Positions 31,626 through 41,631 of a stretch of 64,000 bases of DNA are shown here, in pieces (within the stretch, counting starts at the first letter, position 1; the number at the start of each line of letters is the position of its first letter). The position numbers were made by a program, and so were the translations under genes. The notes under the pieces were generated by a model. The model did no database searches and was not told the DNA's origin. It worked only from the letters and a program-made list of their open reading frames with translations. The stretch comes from Rhizophagus clarus (Eukaryota > Glomeromycota > Glomeromycetes > Glomerales > Glomeraceae), in NCBI GenBank assembly GCA_015698045.1, contig BLAL01000246.1, positions 744,001 through 808,000 on the forward strand. The letters run 5' to 3'.

Positions 31626-32966
31626 AATATACTTAGGGTTCTGATCAGTTTTGGTAATTACTGAACTGTATTGACCAGTTTTGGTATCAGAGCAGTTTCA
31701 GTTTTATGATTTATTGAATTGAAACTTTCAGTTTTGGTATCAGTTCTATGATTTACCAAACTGATTTATCGATAATAAAAACATTTTTTTTATAAGAAAA
31801 ACGTCTTTTTATTAAATAATGTAGTTAAAAAAAAAACGTTATGAAATGTTTTTTTTACATAAACGTTTGATATAAAAAATAACGTTTTGCAACGTTATTT
31901 TTGCAGAACTTGTAAAAAATGTTGCGAAACATTTTTTACATAGACAATTTATTATGAAAAATAATGTTTTGTAACGTTATTTTTGCGAATATTATAAAAA
32001 ATGTTGCAAAACGTTTTTTTACATAAACGTTTGATATAAAAAATAACATTTTACAACGTTATTTTTGTGAAACTTGTAAAAAATGTTGCAAAACGTTTTT
32101 TACATAGACAATTTATTATAAAAAATAACGTTTTGCAACATTATTTTTGCGAACATTGTAAAAAATGTTGCGAAATGTTTTTTACATAAATGATTTGATA
32201 AAAAAAATAACATTTCACAATGTTATTTTTGTGAAACTTATAAAAAATGTTGCGAAATGTTTTTTACATAGACAATTTATTATGAAAAATAATATTTCGC
32301 AATGTTATTTTTGCGAAACTTATAAAAAACGTTGCAAAACATTTTTTACATAAACGATTTGATAAAAAAAATAACATTTCACAACTTTATTTTTGCGAAA
32401 CTTGTAAAAAATGTTGCGAAATGTTTTTACATAAACAATTTAATATGAAAAATAATGTTTCACAACATTATTTTTGCGAACATTGTAAAAAATATTGCGA
32501 AACATTTTTTACATAAACGTTTGATATAAAAAAATAATGTTTCGTAACGTTATTTTTGTAAAACTTGTAAAAAATGTTGCGAAATGTTTTTTACATCAGA
32601 AATTTAATATAGAAACAACATTTTGCAATATTATTTTCCTTTTTATTTAAAAACGTTGCAAAACGTTTTTATAAAACGATTTAATATAAAAAAAATGTCT
32701 CGCAATATTTTTTTTTGGCACTTTAATAAAAAACGTTGCAAAATGTTTTTTTATGGATGATTTGATAAGAAAAAATTGTTTCACAACTTTTTTTTGCTAA
32801 ACGTTGTAAAACGTTTTTTATTAAAAACATTTGGTAAATCGGTTCAGTTTTCAGTAATTACCAATCAGTTTCAGTAATTATTAATACCGATACCGATTAA
32901 TTCAGTTTGGTATCAGTTTTTGCAAAAACTGAACTGAACTGAACTGATCAGAACCCTAAATATACT
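31626..32966. mobile_element. hAT-like non-autonomous DNA transposon carrying an internal satellite
   Basis: The 8-bp duplication aatatact (31626-31633 and 32959-32966) flanks an element of 1,325 bp (31634-32958). The ends are inverted: TAGGGTTCTGATCAGTT at the left and its complement, with a few changes further in, at the right. Sub-terminal regions hold repeated cagtttt/ggtatcag motifs in inverse orientation. TAGGG-type ends plus 8-bp duplications are typical of the hAT superfamily. No transposase frame is present. The centre is a tandem palindromic array. Confidence 0.85.
31795..32830. repeat. 82-bp palindromic tandem array with 164-bp dimer periodicity
   Basis: About 12 copies of an 82-bp unit, anchored by ttttttacat at 31851, 31932, 32015, 32096, 32178, 32260, 32342, 32422, 32504 and 32587. 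Each unit contains two near-palindromes (aaaatgttgcgaaacatttt and aataacgttttgcaacgttatt). Units alternate between a tagacaatttattatg type and a taaacgtttgatat type, so the higher-order period is about 164 bp. Copies differ mostly at CpG sites. The array edges are more diverged. Confidence 0.85.
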
Positions 32967-32990
32967 TCCAATTTCTTTTATAAATATTGT

Positions 32991-33301
32991 ATTAAGAAAG
33001 GACCCCAGACATTACTGATATAACTCATAATTATGAAAAAGAGCAAATTGATGTGAAATTTAGAAGCTAAAAAACATGTTTTTTGCAATTTTCTCATCAA
33101 CTAATGATCCAAATTGGATGAACTTTTTTTAAAAATGTAGCTCTTAATGAGATCTACAAAATAAAAAATCATTTATCAAAATTGGTTAAATAGATGGCAA
33201 GATATCCTTAAAAAACTAAAAGAGCAAATTGGCTTAGTTTTGAAAAAAATGGGTAAAAAAAATGTGAGTTATTTTAGTAATGTTTGGGGTCCTATTAAGA
33301 A
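32991..33301. mobile_element. hAT-type MITE, copy 1 (295 bp)
   Basis: The 8-bp duplication attaagaa (32991-32998 and 33294-33301) flanks an element at 32999-33293. Terminal inverted repeats start AGGACCCCAGACATTACT and end with agtaatgtttggggtcct. No coding capacity. A second copy of the same family lies at 57129-57425 in the same orientation. Confidence 0.88.
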
Positions 33302-34645
33302 TATACTGTATTATTTTTTAAATTGTTAATCCAATTAATCAATTCTTTAAATTATTTTTATTATATAAAAAAGCAAATTTTAGAGTTTTAATTCTAAGAC
33401 TTTTATTATTAATAATAAGAGTAATTTAAAGTGTAACTTTTTCTTAAAGGATTAAAAACTTTTTTAATAATAAAAAAAAGTTTTTTTTTTTTTTTTTTTT
33501 AATACTGCAAACTAGTTTAATATGAATTAAGACTTATAATAAACCAATAATTTTTTTTCTTTAAAATATTAATCATTAATTATTCCTTTATTAATATCAA
33601 GTACTTATTAACCAGAATTTTTTTGTTTTAAAAAATAATGGATATTTTCTTTAAATAAAAAATTTTTTTTCTTTTATTTACAGTTAAAGACTTATATATT
33701 TTTTAAAAGTTTTTTTTTGGCATTTTATAAAAAATTGTATAAAGTAAAGTAATGAAATAATACAAAAAGATATATTTTAAGAATTAAATAACTTAAACAT
33801 TTTATAGGAATTAGATCTAAATTTACTTTATAATAATAAAATTATAACTGATAAAATAAAATTACAATTTAAATTTTTTTATTTATTTCTATATATTATA
33901 TTGTATAATATTTATTAATATATTATTATTAAATTTAATTATAATATAAAATTTACCTCTATTCTAATGATAACTGTATATAAATAAATATATGATATAA
34001 ATAAAAATTTATATCAATTATTAATTTTTTTTTTAAAAAAAAAGAATTATATAATAAATACAGTATAATATTATTATGATTATTATTATATTATTTTTCA
34101 TGTTTACCATTTTTAATAACGGTGATTTTATTCCTTTTAGCATTTTATAATGTAATTGAACCGGGCATAATATATAATAATAAGAATTTAGCTTTTTGGA
34201 TAATTAAAATAAATATAATTATCTGAAATAGTTTGAAAGCAAACCTTATATAAAATTTTTGTAGTATATCGTTTTTATACAAAAGTGTTCTACTTCATAT
34301 TTTATCTTAAATTCAAGGGTTATATACTTTATAAATTTACAAAATACATCTTACAAATATAAACATATATGGTGAAAACCCCTAAAGATTAAACATAATA
34401 ATGGAGAGAGGAAGACTTAGAATGGCTTAATAAATATTATGAAATGAACGAAAATCGAACGAAAAACTTTTAACGAGTAATTTAAAATAATTTAAAACAC
34501 GAAAAATAAACTATTCGACACTTCTAGCAGAAGTGTTAAAATAAAATATTTACAAAAGAGATTGATTAAATCACGAAAAATGACAATTTTTCTAAATTTT
34601 TTTACGCACCCCCCCCCCGATGTGAATATACAAATAGAAATAGGA
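33302..34645. other. AT-rich spacer
   Basis: 1.3 kb, nearly pure A and T with homopolymer runs (poly-T near 33481-33500) and a run of nine C at about 34610. No gene or delimited repeat seen. Confidence 0.4.
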
Positions 34646-36093
34646 TCAATCGTCAATTATCTCAATAATTGATTGATTCTCAGGCACGGAAGAAGTCAAG
34701 TTAATATTAGACGAATTAGATGATGTTTGCTGCTGCTGATCAGTTTGTTGCATAGCAGATGATAAAGTACGCTTCCTTGTTATCTTGGCAAAGTCTGATA
34801 TATAGAAGAATGATTTTAAAATAAAGAATGTGAAAGAAGGCAAAATATATTTTACTTACGAAGACCACAAGCGTTGCAAAGTGTTCTCGCACCATCAGGA
34901 CCACGACGCCACTCGGGAGTTTCAGATATATTACACGAATGACACCTTCTAGGAGGCGCAGCACGCTTTTAAGTTATAAATCGCTAACTTATTAATAAAT
35001 TTCATAAATATAATGGACTTTAAATCAAGACTTACATTTCGTTTCCTGTATTTTGTTCGTGTATGTGTGTTAAGAGTTCTATGTTTTCGAATCAAATCAA
35101 TCTCGTCTTGACTTAACTTAAAATGGATATTTTTTTTTTTTTTAGAAAAAACCCTTATCTTTTCATTAATTATCAGAATGGAAATCTTACCTCAATTGAA
35201 GATGGCCTTGCAGTTATTTCGCTTTTTAAACTAGATACGATATTTAATACATCATAAGCCTTATTTATAATATTTGCTAAATGGGATTCGGTGACTTGAG
35301 GAATGGCAGCACCATTCCATGGATTATAATTGGTTTTCATATCACGATATTGTAAAGCAAAATGGACGATTTGATTACAATAATCAACAACTTTTCCCAT
35401 TTTAACAAAAGATTGTTCGGCAGTTTGTTGAATATAAGGAGAATCATTATCATCACCGTAATCATCACTACCAGGAGTATATAAAATTGAAGTTGTATAT
35501 GGCATAGAAGTAGTAGCAGATGGACGATGATGATTATTAATTAGTCCTGTAGATGGTTGTTGCGATCGAGGAATGTACGGATATTGTGGTGGTGGTAGCG
35601 GAGGAGGAGATTGATGATAATATGAATTAGCGGAAAGTGGCGGAGACCACATTGACGAAGTAGTATCATTCGGTGATTGTAAAATAGGTGAATATGATGA
35701 GGATAAGGAGGGAGAAGTTAAGTTTGACCTTCTCGCTATTGGCTCTGGTGATTGTAGATAATTCATTTGCGAAGTAGTATGATTAACTACAGTAGCGGAT
35801 GATATATCATGACGTGGAGTAGGATTAAATTCGTGCAGGGGAGATACAGGTGAACGCAAGATAGAAGTTAAGTGAGGGAGTGATCTATTTGTTTTCTCAT
35901 TCACCGTGCCTATCAATCTAGCAAAAAAATGAAAAATGAATAAAATTCTTTTAAAACCAAAAAAAGTACGTATCGTATATTATACATACGGTGGAGAAGG
36001 CAAATTTAGCACAGTAGAAACAGCTTCTGGAATTTTCCTCGAGACAGATTGGTTTGAAACAGGAGACGACGAACACATTGCCATAACATCCAT
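34646..36093 (-). CDS. nsdD: GATA-type zinc-finger transcription factor, NsdD-like
   Basis: Five exons close in frame to 388 residues: 36093-35990, 35917-35191, 35116-35036, 34965-34860 and 34794-34646. The single C-terminal finger is Cys312-x2-Cys315-x18-Cys334-x2-Cys337, in the context [19 protein letters not shown] and LCNACGLHFAKITRK. An 18-residue loop and this wording are those of the Aspergillus NsdD / Neurospora SUB-1 class, which controls sexual development in ascomycetes; the role in this fungus is unknown. Residues 36-190 are low-complexity, rich in Ser, Pro, Thr and Gln (activation-domain-like). A predicted helix at about 225-265 ([20 protein letters not shown]) may dimerise. The C-terminus is Gln/Ser-rich and ends IIEIIDD. 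The start is the first in-frame ATG of exon 1 (MDVMAM). Confidence 0.92.
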
Positions 36094-36985
36094 ATTGTGC
36101 GAGTTATGGTTAAAATTTTAACAAAATATATACATCCGGTGAATAAGTAGAGGTTAAAATATTTTTTTTTTTTTTTTTTATATATTTTCTACCGGTTAGT
36201 ATATAATTTATTCAAAATTAGCGAGAAAAATTCAGAGAAGTTGATAATACATATAATTATATACACTTATACCATACGTATATATAAATATTTTGTGAAA
36301 AAGAAGAAAGAAAGAAAGAGGAGAAGTCGAGTATATATAATATTAAATTAAATTGTGCAATAAATAATACACGAGATCTTATTAAATGATTGTTTTGCTT
36401 TTCGTATGCAAAGAAAATCATAATACAAATTAAGAAAATGTGGGCATGTAACACTAAAGTGAGGTATTTATGCCATGACTAGGTCGCATTTTGAACTAAT
36501 GGCCATAAAATAAATTTCTTTTTCTCTTATTATCCACATATGGAAATCGACCAATAAATGAAGGATAAGATTTATTCTTCAGCCATGTAAGTTAACAAGT
36601 TGTCATTAATTTACTCCAGTCTTTGTCGATTATCACATTTCATTGCGATTTTCTTAAGATTTTCTTAGTTATAGTGGTAATTTAGCACGTTTCCAATTTT
36701 AAGAGAAGTTACCCAACATTTTGACATAATCTTGAGTACAATCTAATTTATTGTGTCGTGGTACATCAACAAACTAAATTCCCCTTTTTTATGCCTGATT
36801 TTACGGCAAAAATCTCTCATATACCATATCCGTTTATGACATGCATTAAATGTATATCATGAGGAAAAAACGCCATTATGCTTCTTCTAGGCGTCATCAA
36901 CAAGTTTTCTATTCGCTATATAAAGGATTAATAATTTTTTCAATGAGTTAACCAATACGTGCTTTTTATCGATTTGTAGATAAGG

Positions 36986-37018
<33 letters not shown>

Positions 37019-38150
37019 GGCTACGTAAATATTCATTGTTTACATTTGTTTATATTGCAAACTTAAGCAAATATTTTTCTTGGCCCCCACTCTTCAAAAT
37101 AACCGAGCAAAATTGATTACCCGAGTTCATATGATATTTGGAGATGTGCACGAGCAGTTCACAAGAAAAAGTGATTAAATTACTCAGTTTATTGTAATTA
37201 TGATATAAATAATCATAATTATTGGTAACGCAAATATGAAATTTATTTCAATCAAATTTCCCAAGCAATACAAATAAATGATCAGGTAAATTTTGCAACA
37301 TTTTTTTTTTTTTTTTTTATCTAAATCACTTTTTAAAATGATAGATGACTTACAAATAATTTTATATTTTTTTATAAATTATATAGTAATAAAAAGTTCT
37401 ATAAAAAAGTTTCAAAAGTTCTCTTAATTTTAAAATTTTAAAAGGTATAAAAATGGAATTAGTAATACATGATATATTTAAGAGAAATATTTGAAAAAAT
37501 AAAATGAAAAATTTAATTTATATTTTATAATGCATTATTAATTACAAAAAACAAAAATAATATACCTAAATTAATTTATTTATACTTTTAATAACAGACT
37601 AGTTTGAAGCTAAATAATATAGTAAAAAGTATAATTAATATATATTTAAAAATCTTTTAAATAAAAATTTTTATTATTATTACAAGCAAAAATTTTTAAA
37701 TTACAGTTTAATATTTTATTTAAGAAGCAAGTAATTTTAACATATTTTATTAAAATATTTTACTAATATTAAATTTACTTGTATTTAAAATACTTTTATT
37801 AAAAAAAATTATAAGATTTAATTCTTAATAAATTTAAAAAAAAATAGAATATAATTTACTTAATTATTAGTACTTATTTTTTTTAATAATATTTTAAAAC
37901 ATTTTTAATTAGGATCTTTTTTATCTCTATTGCTTCAAGAACATCGGTATTGTTTCTCCGTTTCCGCATCCTCAAATTTACAATCTTTTATCCGGCTGAG
38001 AAAATAGTATGATAGTTTATATACAGTATATATATATTCGGCTCATGATAAAAGCATTTGCCAGCCCATCTTTTTTTCTCATCCTTAGTAACAACTAAAA
38101 ATTTGATACTATGTTAAACGACATATTGATAAAGACATCCCATCTTATTT
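36094..38150. other. Upstream region of the GATA gene and AT-rich spacer
   Basis: About 2 kb. Contains a GA-rich tract (36300-36330), a poly-T run of about 27 (36989-37015) and another at 37302-37318. From 37330 to 37920 it is almost pure A and T. No gene seen. Confidence 0.4.
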
Positions 38151-38399
38151 GGGTTAGTCCTAGGAATTGGTGTTACACGCTTTAAATGTATTCATAACTT
38201 TATATCGGATAATTTTTCGCCAGAAGAATTGGTACGACTACCATTGGTAGTTTCTCTGATTTTTTCGAAAGTGTTCCGATCATGACATTTTGTTACAGTT
38301 TTTTGAAGTATCTTTGATTTATAATATACTGAATTTGAATATCTCTTAATTTCAAGATAGTACTTGCGCTATACAGTATGTAATACATTTGATACTGTA

Positions 38400-39350
38400 T
38401 ATGCTTACACCTCTTTCGTCAAAGAGCTTAAGGATTTTTTGAGCTCTTCAATATTTTTATGCAGATTCACATCGGTAGTGCGGAGCCTGGAACCATATTC
38501 TGCTTACTAGTTTCTTTAAGTATCTACCTGGCCTTCTTTCACTATATCAGCATTAGGGTCTACACTGTCGTTTTTACACTTTAATTATTATGTCCAGAAA
38601 TTTTCCTGAGATATATTTGGAATGTTTTTCTGCTGTTGATCGCTAGTGATTATTTCTGTATCACCTGACAAGTCAGAAGTAACATATTTGATTAGCCAAA
38701 GTTCCTTCTCCTCCAGATCGGCTCCCAAGGGTGGTTTATAGATAGTTTATTAGTTAGTGCCTACCCTTTTGAGGAAGGGCTTTGTATCACCATGTACTTA
38801 CTATACTGCTGATCTTTTAACAATAAAAAAAAAGTTTCTTCTCCTAATTGCGTTGCTTAATCTCATCGCTACCTTTCTCTTATATTCCGATTCCAAAAAC
38901 CATCCATCTTTCTATCCTCTAATGACTTACACAGTTACACTTACTTAAAGGTGGAGAATTGACATTTTCATATTGGTCGTTACCAAAGGTAACTCTATTA
39001 ACAGCTATTCCTCTGGTATCACTTCTTTGGGGAAATTTCTCCAATAGAACATGTGTCCTGCATGTTAGTAATGATTGGATTTGTTGTTTAATTTCATTGA
39101 TATCGTACCTTAATTTTTGTTATCTTGGCCTTAAGCTCAGCATTCTCGGATTCGAGTTTAGTGGTAACTGTATTATTCTTCTCTCCCGCTATTACGGAGT
39201 TAAGTTTGCCAATCTTGATTGAATAATCCACCATAATTTTCTCCAGCTCGTCGGTTCTGCCCTTAAACTCCCATCTCAACTCCACTTTCTCGGCCTCAAC
39301 TCAATCTCAACTGAGAGCTTGGCATTTAATTCTCTCAATAATATATTGCA
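38400..39350 (-). pseudogene. Broken coiled-coil protein gene, unrecognised family
   Basis: On the minus strand a heptad-rich stretch (39285-39094) reads ELRWEFKGRTDELEKIMVDY then KLESENAELKAKITKIK. A one-step frame change gives DINEIKQQIQSLLTCRTHV and FGNDQYENVNSPP (to about 38950). Further fragments lie downstream: EIITSDQQQKNIPNIS at about 38660-38600 and DVNLHKNIEELKKSLSSLTKEV at about 38485-38415. Frame changes and stops separate the pieces, although introns cannot be excluded for some. A short related stretch (RIAELKAELVN) is seen on the minus strand at about 28050-28020, suggesting a dispersed family. Confidence 0.4.
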
Positions 39351-40178
39351 TGTTCGATAATAATTTTTATATAAAATGGAATAATTCAAAAGTTCGTTAG
39401 CATAGATAAAAAAAACCGCGAAAAAAACGTCCCAATAGGAATCAAATTATTGATTTATTATATAAAAATTAAATTACAAGGTTCGGTTTTACATAAAAAA
39501 AGAAAGAGTTTCTATGCTAATTCCTGCCAGTGTTTCGTTCATATTAACTATCTATATATTAACAAATTATCCCAACATTAACTCCATTATCCGCTTTCGC
39601 TTGTTCTTATTCTGGGCAGAATATAAACAGTCGTCAGTTATGCATAGAACATGCCAGAGTCAGAAATAAATTAACAGTATTGACCTTACCGAAAGTTTGT
39701 GTTCTCCGCTAAATAAGGTCCTCGAGATTTCTAAACAAAAAAAAAAAAAAATAGATACTTGCTTCGCAAGCTCTGAGTCGCTTCCTTGCAAATGCACAGC
39801 CATAACAGAAAAAACATATTTCATTTATTAAAGTGTCTCGTCTGGACTACAACAATTTTTTCGTCAACACTTTTTTTAACATACTCGGAGAAAATAGAAT
39901 AACGACTGAGTAACATCACTGCGCTTTATTTATATAAAAAGCCACACTAATTAGTCAATCATACGACCACTCGTACGACATAAAAATTACGTAACATTAG
40001 ATTGATCACATATTATATCTTAATTTTTGTATGCTCTTAAACTAATTTTAAAAAAGAACGAACTAATATCTTTTGATCATATACACCTTGAAGTTTAACA
40101 GCCACAAGAATAATGTTTCGGAACTCAAAAGTTTGTTGAGTGAGAATCTTTCTTCATAAGAAAACCTTCAAATAAAAG

Positions 40179-40798
40179 ATGTGGATTGTTGATAAAAATT
40201 GGGAAAAGTGTACAAAAACATGGTTGAAACAAGATGACAATACAAGAGAACTATGTGTAATATTTGTAAAATTCAAATCTACCGACGATACTCTAGATCT
40301 TTTAAAAGAAGTAATAAATAAATTGGATCTAAATTAGATGAAATGGTAGCTTTAGCTAATGTTCAGAGATTTTGTCGCCATGTTTCTTGATGTCGAAGTG
40401 AGATTTGATAAATGGGCTAAAGTAAGAGTCGCTATTAACAGAAAGTGCCGCAATAATGGAAAAGCAAATGGAATAGAAATTATTTCAGAGTTTAATGATT
40501 TCTTACGTACAATCCACATGACAGTTGAAGACTTTGAGGCGGTAATGAAGTAAAATGTGAGCAATATCATGTTCCATCAAGGAGAACGATCAGAAACGAA
40601 AGAGACAGAAGAAAACTCGAAACGCTATTTCCGGAAGGATTAAAAAGTTACGAAAGCTTATTAAGAAAAGTTCTTAACGCTTTAGAAAATCGGAACAAGG
40701 AGGATGGATCACTAGGATCAAAATGTAGTAGTTATCTGATCGCCGTTATCGTTTGCATCGTACATAGTATTTGCTTTAAGTGCTATCATTATATTTAA
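40179..40798 (+). pseudogene. Broken gene of unknown family with C-terminal membrane anchor
   Basis: A readable protein passes through four frames. It opens with ATG at 40179 (MWIVDKNWEKCTKTWLKQDD, ending KEVINKLD). It shifts to SKLDEMVALANVQRFCRHV, then to FVAMFLDVEVRFDKWAKVRV and EFNDFLRTIHMTVEDFEAV (to about 40553), and then to CEQYHVPSRRTIRNERDRRK and GLKSYESLLRKVLNALENR. It ends in the hydrophobic segment SSYLIAVIVCIVHSICFKCY and a TAA at 40796-40798. Three single-base shifts and no matching splice sites indicate a pseudogene. About 200 residues if intact. The family is not recognised; it looks like a small tail-anchored protein. Confidence 0.5.
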
Positions 40799-41255
40799 TG
40801 ATCAATCCCTGCTTGTTTTTCAACAACCTCAAATTATAATACATATACATGTGATCTGTTATGCAAACATCTTAGGTTACACGATTTTAAAAAATATGAT
40901 TGGTTGCATGTAACTGTCTAGGGTTAAATCAAATTCTTCCCGCAGTTTCTTCTCATAATTTTCCAAATGCTTTGTTTTTTTTCACCATATTTTTCAGCTT
41001 CAGTTATTTAACCTATTTTCAAACATTTAACCATTTTTATTGTTGCATAAAAGCAAATGCAAAGATAAATACATGAATTAAAATAATAATAAATATGTTT
41101 CTATACATATATCAACCGGTCTATTTACTCTTGTTTTTTTAAATATTCTTTTATTCGTTGCTTCTTTTTTTGTTGGCTTTTTCCAACATCTACCCTATCC
41201 TTCAATAACCCACCATCACCCAATTCACATTTCTATGCAATTCCTTATTATTTTC
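40799..41255. other. Spacer
   Basis: About 450 bases of AT-rich DNA between two pseudogene fragments; T-rich around 41130-41180. Nothing recognised. Confidence 0.35.
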
Positions 41256-41515
41256 TTAATCCTCTTTTAAGACAGATTTAACAAATTGAATATTAAGTGA
41301 ATTTTTACTTGTGCAAGAGATTCTATCTGAAGCATAAAGGATAAAGTACCACTTCACGGTCATTGTCACGATCCCGTAGATAATATAATCATCTGTTTTC
41401 TTTGTCAACAATTTTAAGCTGGGAATTGCTACCAGCAAGAATACTATTCATATTTTCCAGCCTGTGTTTTATTTCTTTTATACACTGTTGCAATTCCTTA
41501 CAGCGGCTTACAGTA
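41256..41515 (-). pseudogene. Fragment of a coiled-coil protein, frame broken
   Basis: On the minus strand about 37 codons read CKELQQCIKEIKHRLENMNS and SQLKIVDKENR and then meet a TGA. A second frame carries MTVKWYFILYASDRISCTS and SLNIQFVKSVLKED to a stop at 41256. Both halves look coding (balanced composition, coiled coil then a globular segment), so a single frameshift is the simplest reading. It lies just downstream of the channel gene on the same strand but is unrelated to it. Confidence 0.35.
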
Positions 41516-41631
41516 TAAGGTATTCAACACTTATGACTAAATATTTATTTAATCAAATAAACTTTGAAACACAAAAAATTACAAAACATACATAATTGAA
41601 TACAAAAGAATGACATGAAGCAAACACATAA

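Noticed and set aside
34740-34964. Minus-strand open frame of 74 codons overlapping the GATA finger exon
   Set aside because: It is another frame of the zinc-finger exon; the finger frame has the conserved Cys residues.
38170-38275. Plus-strand frame reading RFKCIHNFISDNFSPEELVR
   Set aside because: Looks coding over about 40 codons but has no start, no continuation after the stop and no recognised family; too little to list as a gene.
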